Shown piece after piece: positions 58,244-64,000 of a stretch of 64,000 bases of DNA. The stretch's first letter is position 1, and the number at the start of each line of letters is the position of its first letter. Below the pieces are notes generated by a model. The model was not told the origin of the DNA. It made no database searches and saw only the letters and a list, made by a program, of their open reading frames with translations. A program made the position numbers and the translations under genes. The stretch is from Legionella lytica (GTDB taxonomy: Bacteria > Pseudomonadota > Gammaproteobacteria > Legionellales > Legionellaceae), in assembly GCF_023921225.1 (NCBI RefSeq), contig NZ_CP071527.1, positions 940,001 through 1,004,000 of the forward strand, given 5' to 3'.

Positions 58244-58291
58244 GACCATAGCAACCGTCCTGAATTTTAATTCAAGACAGTTGCTATGGTC
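58244..58291 (-). repeat. Hairpin, second and longer copy of the dispersed pair
   Basis: 23-base arms (58244-58266 and 58269-58291) with 2-base loop pair except for two positions, which become G-U wobbles in minus-strand RNA. On the minus strand the core (AACTGTCTTGAATT, then AATTCAGGACGGTT) is identical to 43082-43111. It lies directly after murI and before the convergent end of the next gene, probably a terminator/REP-like element. Confidence 0.88.
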
Positions 58292-58324
58292 GCTGTAGCT
58301 AGTGTAACGAAGCCAATATTAGGG

Positions 58325-58774
58325 CTAACAAAAGATACAGTAACCCGTATTTTCATTAGATTGCTTATGAATACAAGGATAAATTAACAGCGCATTTTGT
58401 AATAGGCCATTAGCATCTTCCCATAAGCGAGTATCATTATTCTTGACTGACGCTACATTCCGCAGCAAATTAACACAACTAGCCTGTTGTCTGTTGATTA
58501 TTGCCTGGGCGAAGAATGAACCTTTAGGTGAGGTTGGTGATGCATCAACACAATCCAAATCCACAATATAGCTAATCAACATTGGTAATTCTGGTTGATT
58601 TAACAGATAAAGCAAACTGGGCATGTTCGGATGAGATAGTAAATTTTCTTCGCAGAGAAGCTCTAAAAGCAATTTTAATAAGTCAGCATTAGCCACAGTG
58701 AGTTCAATGGCACTTACTTTTTTAAGGACAGACTGATGCAAACAAAAAAGAGTTTCTTCTAATTTAGCATTCAT
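58325..58774 (-). CDS. Small hypothetical protein ending in a CaaX-like motif
   Basis: The product has 149 residues from ATG 58774 (MNAKLEETLFCLHQSVLKK), with GGGG about 7 bases upstream; the frame extends to 58798. It is leucine-rich and helical (LLKLLLELLCEENLL), reminiscent of a repeat-helix protein, and rather cysteine-rich. The last residues are NTGYCIFC, so the final four, CIFC, fit the eukaryotic CaaX prenylation box (Cys, two hydrophobic residues, any). Several Legionella Dot/Icm effectors use host prenylation through such ends. Whether this protein is exported is unknown. It is convergent with murI and upstream of nothing; gpsA follows on its own operon. Confidence 0.65.
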   Translation of the reverse strand: MNAKLEETLFCLHQSVLKKVSAIELTVANADLLKLLLELLCEENLLSHPNMPSLLYLLNQPELPMLISYIVDLDCVDASPTSPKGSFFAQAIINRQQASCVNLLRNVASVKNNDTRLWEDANGLLQNALLIYPCIHKQSNENTGYCIFC

Positions 58775-58809
58775 AATACAACCCCAGGAGCAAATCATTT
58801 AATAATGAG

Positions 58810-59805
58810 TTATTCTTCCCTGGGGGGACGGCTCATTAAACTATTAACAGCCTCTTTAACACTAACGTTCCCTTGTAGCAGTGCGTTAATATGCTCACAA
58901 ATGGGCATTTCAATTCGGTTTTGTTGGGCTAGAAAACACACTTGTGCAGCGTTACTTTTTCCTTCTACAACTTGACCAATTTGTTTCTCTGCTTCACTTA
59001 TACTGGTATTTTTGCCTAGAAGCAAGCCAAAACGACGATTACGAGATTGATCATCTGTACATGTTAATACCAGGTCGCCTACACCTGCTAATCCTAGGAA
59101 CGTATCGGCGTTCGCACCTAAGCTTAGGCCTAAACGACTCATTTCTGCTAAGCCGCGAGTAATCAGAGCTGCTTTAGCATTTGCCCCATAACCTAAACCA
59201 TCACTAATCCCACAACCAATCGCCAATACGTTTTTAACCGCACCACAGACTTGTAAGCCAATTAAGTCGTCGCTGAGATAAACACGAATATTATTATGAT
59301 GAAGTAATGCGCGAATACTTTTTTGAAACGCTAAATTATTTCCGGCAAGAGTCAATGCAGTTGGCAAAAAACGAGCTACTTCTTTGGCAAATGACGGGCC
59401 ACTAATCATGGCAACTGGTAAATCTGGGCCAAAACGTTGTTCGACTAATTGGCTGAGTAGTAAATGGCTTTGGGGATCAATTCCTTTAGTAATCCAGGCC
59501 AGGCCTTGAGCTGCCGTAGGTTTATTGATTTTAGAAAGAATCTCGGCAAATGCATGGGAAGGAACGGCAACAATGACATGGTCTGCCTCGCGCATGCATT
59601 GGCTTAAATCATCAACCGGAATTAAAGTCTGCGGGAAACCAATATCAGGTAAATAACGAGAATTAGCTTTTTCTTTAGCCATAAGGGCTACGTGCGCAGG
59701 GTTATGCGCCCATAGCAAAACACGATGCCCTATCTGGGATAAATGAATTGCAACAGCGGTGCCCCATGAGCCGGCACCTAATATGGCAATAGTTTTTTTA
59801 TCCAT
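58810..59805 (-). CDS. gpsA: NAD(P)-dependent glycerol-3-phosphate dehydrogenase
   Basis: GpsA makes sn-glycerol-3-phosphate for phospholipids; it complements PlsY encoded in this window. The product has 331 residues. IAILGAGSWGTAVAIHLSQI is the nucleotide-binding loop, AVKNVLAIGCGISDGLGYGA contains the catalytic lysine, and LAGVGDLVLTCTDDQSRNRR is the substrate region. It is the last gene of a minus-strand operon (rhodanese, grxC, secB, gpsA), the usual order in gammaproteobacteria, 5 bases after secB. Confidence 0.98.
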   Translation of the reverse strand: MDKKTIAILGAGSWGTAVAIHLSQIGHRVLLWAHNPAHVALMAKEKANSRYLPDIGFPQTLIPVDDLSQCMREADHVIVAVPSHAFAEILSKINKPTAAQGLAWITKGIDPQSHLLLSQLVEQRFGPDLPVAMISGPSFAKEVARFLPTALTLAGNNLAFQKSIRALLHHNNIRVYLSDDLIGLQVCGAVKNVLAIGCGISDGLGYGANAKAALITRGLAEMSRLGLSLGANADTFLGLAGVGDLVLTCTDDQSRNRRFGLLLGKNTSISEAEKQIGQVVEGKSNAAQVCFLAQQNRIEMPICEHINALLQGNVSVKEAVNSLMSRPPREE

Positions 59806-59810
59806 ATGTC

Positions 59811-60299
59811 TTAGTGAGTAGTAGATTCTTCTTGAGTTTGGGCGCTTTGTTGTTTTTCTGCAAGTTGTTGCATGTACAAAGCATCAAAATTAATTGGCGC
59901 TAATACGAGTTGTGGGAAGCTGCCACGAATAACTTGTGATGTAATTGCTTCACGAGCATAAGGGAATAGAATGCTTGGGCAGAAACTATTAAGCAAATGG
60001 TCTAACTGCTCAGTTGGAGCGCCTTGAATAGTGAAAATACCAGCTTGTTTCACTTCAACCAAGAATGCAACTTCTTTTTGGTTGTTTACAGTAGCAGTTA
60101 CGGTTAAAACTACTTCGAAAACACCAGCTTCTAATTGGTTTGACGTAGTATTAATATCAAGAGTTAACTCAGGTTCCCATTGTTGTTGGAATACGGCAGG
60201 AGTATTTGGCGTTTCAAAGGATAAATCTTTAACATAAACGCGTTGGATCATGAATTGAGTTTCAAGGTTTTGTTGTTCTTGGTTTGCTTGTTCAGCCAT
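59811..60299 (-). CDS. secB: Protein-export chaperone SecB
   Basis: SecB keeps preproteins unfolded and hands them to SecA. The product has 162 residues, usual length. [20 protein letters not shown] at the start and [18 protein letters not shown] at the end are typical, as are [15 protein letters not shown] in the middle. The Gln/Ala-rich N-terminus ([13 protein letters not shown]) is not conserved. It is between grxC and gpsA with short gaps (7 and 5 bases). Confidence 0.98.
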   Translation of the reverse strand: MAEQANQEQQNLETQFMIQRVYVKDLSFETPNTPAVFQQQWEPELTLDINTTSNQLEAGVFEVVLTVTATVNNQKEVAFLVEVKQAGIFTIQGAPTEQLDHLLNSFCPSILFPYAREAITSQVIRGSFPQLVLAPINFDALYMQQLAEKQQSAQTQEESTTH

Positions 60300-60306
60300 G
60301 ATGTTT

Positions 60307-60561
60307 CTATCCTCTTAGTAATTGATCTAATTTTCCCTGAGCTTCCAGGGCATGCAAATCATCGCAGCCACCAACATGATGACCATTAATGAATATCTGA
60401 GGTACTGTATGCCTGTTACTTTTTTGCATCATTTCTTCACGAAGTTCGGGCTGTAAATCCACACGAATTTCTGTAAATGCAGCATTTTTCCTGTTTAGAA
60501 GGTCCTTGGCTCTGATGCAGTAAGGACAATAACCGGTGGTATAGATAATAACCTCAGCCAT
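60307..60561 (-). CDS. grxC: Glutaredoxin 3
   Basis: The 84-residue thioredoxin-fold reductase has the CPYC active site at residues 12-15 ([16 protein letters not shown]). [20 protein letters not shown] carries the cis-proline and the glutathione-binding GG-DD. It reduces disulfides with glutathione. It is 7 bases upstream of secB, and two bases after the rhodanese gene stop (60564). Confidence 0.96.
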   Translation of the reverse strand: MAEVIIYTTGYCPYCIRAKDLLNRKNAAFTEIRVDLQPELREEMMQKSNRHTVPQIFINGHHVGGCDDLHALEAQGKLDQLLRG

Positions 60562-60563
60562 AA

Positions 60564-60983
60564 TTACTTCCCTTTTACGATGGGCAAGTCAGCATTTAGC
60601 CAGGCATTCATTCCACCGTTGAGTACCGAAGGTTTATAACCTTGAGCGCTTATTTTAGTTGCGATGGCTGGAGATTGTAAGCCACGTTCACAAACTAAAA
60701 TAATGGGTTGATTTTTGTACTTATCCATTTTTTGTTGTTCGAAATCGTCATTTTTAGCATGAATTGCGTCAATGATATGTCCTTTTTTAAAGGCTTCTTT
60801 GTCGCGCAAGTCGATTACTACGGCATTTTCGTTATTGATTAGATCAACTGCTGCTTGTGGTGATAGTTGTTTCGCTTTTTTCTTTTGTGTGATTAATTCA
60901 TTAAGGAAAGTTAGAAATAACACGATGATGAAAAGGAGCCACAGTTGCCAGTGATTTGTAATAAATTGACCTAATTGTTCCAT
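60564..60983 (-). CDS. Membrane-anchored rhodanese-domain protein (YibN-like)
   Basis: The product has 139 residues: an N-terminal membrane helix (WQLWLLFIIVLFLTFLNEL, about 13-31), then a single rhodanese domain with VVIDLRDKEAFKKGHIIDAI and the active-site cysteine in ILVCERGLQSPAIA (about residue 104). Rhodanese domains transfer sulfur; the role of YibN is unsettled. It is the first gene in the operon with grxC, secB and gpsA, as in E. coli (yibN-grxC-secB-gpsA). Confidence 0.93.
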   Translation of the reverse strand: MEQLGQFITNHWQLWLLFIIVLFLTFLNELITQKKKAKQLSPQAAVDLINNENAVVIDLRDKEAFKKGHIIDAIHAKNDDFEQQKMDKYKNQPIILVCERGLQSPAIATKISAQGYKPSVLNGGMNAWLNADLPIVKGK

Positions 60984-61108
60984 GTTGTACTCATGATTTT
61001 TAATAATGAAGCGAATTATCCTCAGAATACGGTGTTAACGCAAGTAAAGGAGTTTGTTTCGCAAATTTATAGCTGATTAATGGGGATGCGTATAAAAAAT
61101 TCAAGTGT

Positions 61109-61660
61109 TTAGAGCCTGTTTCTTTTTAATAACACATAAACAGCTCCCGTCCCACCATCTTTGGGCTGAGCGCTATGAAAGGCAAGCACATCATCTAATT
61201 GAGGTAACCAACGGTTAACTAAATTTTTAATAACAGGCGGTGCTCCCAGATGACCACCTTTGCCGTGAATAATTAAAAGGCACCGTTTGCCATTTTCTGC
61301 TTGGCTATGAATAAATCGGCACAATAAATCGCGTGCGTTATCCGCTTTTAATCCATGTAAATCTAAACGACCTTCCCAGGGGATCTTGCCATTTTTTAGT
61401 TCTTTGAAACGCTGATTAGTTAATCCCGATTGAGCATAAGACAAGGTGGTTTGTGACAAAACCGTCTCTTGGATGGTATCTGATAAATAATATTCGGTTC
61501 TTTCTTCAATTATGGGTTCTATTCTTTTTTTCCGTGGAATAGGGGGCTTGGAGACTGATTCGGTCTTTACCCGCTTGCTCTTTTCATTTAATGGTTTGAC
61601 GCTACGCATGTGTTCGCGAAACAAGGCTTTGTCTTCATCAGACAGAAAGTCATCAACCAT
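61109..61660 (-). CDS. smrB: Smr domain protein (SmrB/YfcN-like)
   Basis: The product has 183 residues from ATG 61660. An N-terminal helical, Arg/Lys-rich region (about 1-80) is followed by the Smr domain: GRLDLHGLKADNARDLLCRF and CLLIIHGKGGHLGAPPVIKN, with the DLHG and HGKG nuclease motifs. SmrB cuts mRNA at collided ribosomes in E. coli; Smr domains of MutS2 cut DNA. In E. coli smrB is divergent from prmB; here prmB is likewise divergent, with a ~120-base gap, and this supports the assignment. Confidence 0.9.
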   Translation of the reverse strand: MVDDFLSDEDKALFREHMRSVKPLNEKSKRVKTESVSKPPIPRKKRIEPIIEERTEYYLSDTIQETVLSQTTLSYAQSGLTNQRFKELKNGKIPWEGRLDLHGLKADNARDLLCRFIHSQAENGKRCLLIIHGKGGHLGAPPVIKNLVNRWLPQLDDVLAFHSAQPKDGGTGAVYVLLKRNRL

Positions 61661-61782
61661 TTTTATCAATATTTGAGAGTTATGCCTGAAGTATACTTAA
61701 GATCCTTCAAAATGCCAGATTTACGAGGTACAATCTGTATCTTTTCTGCATAACAGCCACATCCTAGTAACATGGAGTAGGA

Positions 61783-62700
61783 ATGAGTAATTATATTCTT
61801 AAAGAAACGGAAGAATTATCAACAGTTTTGGATTTTTTACGTTTTAGTTTGTCTTGTGCTATTGACGCACAATTGTATTATGGCCATGGCACAGACAATG
61901 CCTGGGACGACATGCGATCTTTAATATTGAGAAGTTTATCTCTTCCTTATGATATTGATCCGATGCTATTAAATGGTCGCCTGACGACTAGTGAAAAAAA
62001 ATTCTTATGTGAACAATTGGAGAAACGAATTAATCAACGTGTTCCTGTTCCTTATTTAATTAAAGAAGCTTATTTTTGTGATTTGCCATTTTATGTGGAT
62101 GAGCGCGTATTAATTCCTCGCTCTCCTATAGCTGAATTGATTAATCAGCAATTTACTCCTTGGATTGAGGCGGACAAAGTTGGCCGCATATTGGATTTAT
62201 GTACGGGAAGTGGTTGTATTGCCATCGCTTGCTGTTATGCCTTCCCTGAAGCTCAGGTTGATGCAGTAGATATTTCTAGCGAAGCACTGGCCGTTGCTGC
62301 CATCAATTGTGAAGAGCTTGGTGTTGACGAGCAACTTACTCTAATTGAATCGGATTGTTTCGCCAAAGTGCCTAAGGCCCGCTATGATTTAATTGTGAGT
62401 AATCCTCCTTATGTTGGTAAGGAAGAAATGCAGACCTTACCGGATGAGTTTCGACATGAACCAGTGTTGGCTTTAGAGACAGGAAATAACGGTTTGGCCA
62501 TTGTAGAAGACATCTTAAGAAATGCTCATGAATACCTTAGTGACCATGGAATTTTAGTTGTGGAAGTGGGTAACAGTGAAGAAATACTAAATGATGCTTA
62601 TCCACATGTTCCATTTACCTGGTTGGATATGAGTCATGGCGGGCAAGGGGTGTTCTTGTTAACGAAACAGCAATTGGACGAATACTTCAATGTCAGGTAA
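61783..62700 (+). CDS. prmB: Ribosomal protein L3 N5-glutamine methyltransferase PrmB
   Basis: The product has 305 residues and methylates glutamine of ribosomal protein L3. [37 protein letters not shown] (about 138-156) and [10 protein letters not shown] (NPPY) are family hallmarks. [20 protein letters not shown] follows. It is divergent from smrB and its stop overlaps the aroC start by 11 bases, as in E. coli where prmB, aroC are also linked. A GGAG ribosome site precedes the ATG. Confidence 0.96.
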   Translation: MSNYILKETEELSTVLDFLRFSLSCAIDAQLYYGHGTDNAWDDMRSLILRSLSLPYDIDPMLLNGRLTTSEKKFLCEQLEKRINQRVPVPYLIKEAYFCDLPFYVDERVLIPRSPIAELINQQFTPWIEADKVGRILDLCTGSGCIAIACCYAFPEAQVDAVDISSEALAVAAINCEELGVDEQLTLIESDCFAKVPKARYDLIVSNPPYVGKEEMQTLPDEFRHEPVLALETGNNGLAIVEDILRNAHEYLSDHGILVVEVGNSEEILNDAYPHVPFTWLDMSHGGQGVFLLTKQQLDEYFNVR

Positions 62701-63745
62701 TACCTTTGGAAGCTTATTTACCGTCACAACCTTTGGTGAAAGTCATGGCCCGGCTATTGGGTGTATTGTCGATGGTTGTCCTCCAGGCATGGAATTACGC
62801 GAGGAGGATATCCAGCCTTTTTTAGATAAGCGTAAACCGGGGCAGTCTAAATACACCACGCAACGGAGAGAAGACGATAAGGTGCAAATTCTTTCCGGTG
62901 TTTTTGAAGGAAAAACGACCGGAACACCAATTGCTTTATTGATCCCAAATATGGATCAGCGTTCACGTGATTATGAGGAAATAAAGGAGCTGTTTCGCCC
63001 TGGTCATGCTGATTTTACTTATCACCATAAATATGGCCATCGTGATTATCGCGGCGGCGGACGTTCTTCCGCGCGTGAAACCGCAGCTCGAGTTGCTGCT
63101 GGTGCGATTGCGCGCTTGTATTTACAGCGCCATTTGCAAGTGGAGATTGTTGGTTATCTGGAGCAAATGGGTGATTTAGTCTTGCATTTTGATCATGAGC
63201 AGGAAATTAATAATAATCCATTTTTCTGCCCGAATAATCAACAGATTGAAGCACTGGCAGAGTATATTGATCGTTTGCGTCGGCAAGGTGATTCGGTTGG
63301 TGCCCGAGTTAAGGTTGTTGCCAAAAATGTGCCGGTAGGCTTGGGAGATCCGGTATTTGATAAACTGGATGCGACCTTAGCTTTTGCTATGATGTCGATT
63401 AATGCAGTCAAAGGTGTTGAGATTGGGGCAGGTTTTACCGCGGTTAACCAGTTAGGTTCTGTTCATCGCGATCAAATGTCAAAAGAAGGTTTTTTAAGTA
63501 ATAATGCGGGTGGAATTTTAGGTGGGATTTCTACTGGGCAAAATATAGAAGTCAGTATGGCTTTAAAACCCACCTCGAGTATTACCACTCCAGGCAAAAC
63601 AATGAATGTTTCTGGCGAAGAGGTGGCTGTTGTGACTAAGGGGCGCCATGATCCCTGCGTGGGAATTAGAGCAGTGCCTATCGCTGAGGCAATGATGGCA
63701 TTAGTGCTGATGGACCATTATCTACGGCAAAAGGCAATACAATAA
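62690..63745 (+). CDS. aroC: Chorismate synthase
   Basis: AroC makes chorismate from EPSP, the last step of the shikimate pathway; it needs reduced FMN. The product has 351 residues. [19 protein letters not shown] (about 17-35), the [20 protein letters not shown] stretch and [10 protein letters not shown] are signatures. It overlaps prmB by 11 bases and is 12 bases upstream of asd. Confidence 0.98.
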   Translation: MSGNTFGSLFTVTTFGESHGPAIGCIVDGCPPGMELREEDIQPFLDKRKPGQSKYTTQRREDDKVQILSGVFEGKTTGTPIALLIPNMDQRSRDYEEIKELFRPGHADFTYHHKYGHRDYRGGGRSSARETAARVAAGAIARLYLQRHLQVEIVGYLEQMGDLVLHFDHEQEINNNPFFCPNNQQIEALAEYIDRLRRQGDSVGARVKVVAKNVPVGLGDPVFDKLDATLAFAMMSINAVKGVEIGAGFTAVNQLGSVHRDQMSKEGFLSNNAGGILGGISTGQNIEVSMALKPTSSITTPGKTMNVSGEEVAVVTKGRHDPCVGIRAVPIAEAMMALVLMDHYLRQKAIQ

Positions 63746-63756
63746 AAGAGGGCATA

Positions 63757-64000
63757 ATGAGCATAGAATTAAATGTAGCTATAGTAGGTGTTACGGGGGC
63801 TGTTGGCGAAACCTTTCTAACTGTTTTAGAAGAGCGTCAGCTTCCAATTAGGAACCTTTATCCTTTAGCTAGTTCTCGTTCAGTGGGTAAGACCATTACG
63901 TTTAATAAGCAACAATTCGATGTTTTGGATTTAGCTGAATTCGATTTTAGCCAGGCAGATATTGCTTTGTTTTCTGCGGGGGGTGCGGTATCTAAAGAGT
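63757..64000 (+). CDS. asd: Aspartate-semialdehyde dehydrogenase (partial, C-terminus off the window)
   Basis: The frame starts at ATG 63757 with GAGGG 4-5 bases upstream and runs open to the window edge, about 81 residues. It begins MSIELNVAIVGVTGAVGETF, the NADP-binding GxTGxVG loop of Asd. LYPLASSRSVGKTI and DIALFSAGGAVSKE follow as in the family. It reduces aspartyl phosphate in lysine/methionine/threonine and diaminopimelate synthesis. It is in an operon with prmB and aroC. Confidence 0.95.
   Translation, partial: MSIELNVAIVGVTGAVGETFLTVLEERQLPIRNLYPLASSRSVGKTITFNKQQFDVLDLAEFDFSQADIALFSAGGAVSKE

Overview
The window is a stretch of chromosome from a Legionella species, most likely not L. 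pneumophila itself. Evidence: AT-rich DNA, a secreted PlaA-type GDSL lysophospholipase, an ankyrin-repeat lipid-kinase-like protein next to radA, several Dot/Icm-effector-like proteins between housekeeping genes, and a gene order (rpoD, tsaD, mdh, plaA, waaA, hemA, bioC, radA) that resembles the L. pneumophila chromosome as I remember it. No database search was run, so ortholog names for effector-like genes are tentative.

Bases 1-10640 form an integrative element at the 3' end of a tRNA-Ile2(CAT) gene. It is bounded on the right by a tyrosine integrase and an overlapping AlpA/excisionase-like gene, and its left end lies outside the window. Cargo: a type I restriction-modification operon (regulator, hsdR, hsdS; hsdM not visible), a POT-like transporter, an unrecognised 435-residue protein paired with a GNAT acetyltransferase, and a two-gene unit that looks like a split borosin RiPP system. 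That unit has a 61-residue peptide with a duplicated C-terminal motif, coupled by an 8-base overlap to an OphMA-like peptide-backbone N-methyltransferase.

Bases 10637-24116 hold the tRNA, a carboxymuconolactone-decarboxylase-like gene, the macromolecular synthesis cluster (rpsU, yqeY, dnaG, rpoD) with divergent tsaD, a large effector-like gene broken by one in-frame stop, plsY with an unusual C-terminal tail, hemW and mdh. Bases 24113-37451 hold a MavF-position gene, fadH, a secreted beta-propeller, a DEAD-box helicase, a MavE-position tail-anchored protein, plaA, a DUF3530-like hydrolase, djlA, waaA and a HAD-like candidate effector. Bases 37524-51126 hold dksA, the hemA-prfA-prmC operon, a site-2 protease, comF and bioC, an MFS symporter, a lipoprotein, pirin, xseB-ispA and radA. 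Bases 51356-64000 hold an AnkK/LegA5-like protein, a small secreted cysteine-rich protein, a 1195-residue candidate effector, murI, a small protein with a CaaX-like end, the rhodanese-grxC-secB-gpsA operon, an Smr protein, and prmB-aroC-asd.

Palindromic repeats sit mostly between convergent genes. One hairpin is present twice (43082-43111 and 58244-58291). A looser GTAGG/REP-like family recurs at 11361, 20742, 32808, 48455 and probably 33790. No CRISPR array, rRNA or insertion sequence was seen.
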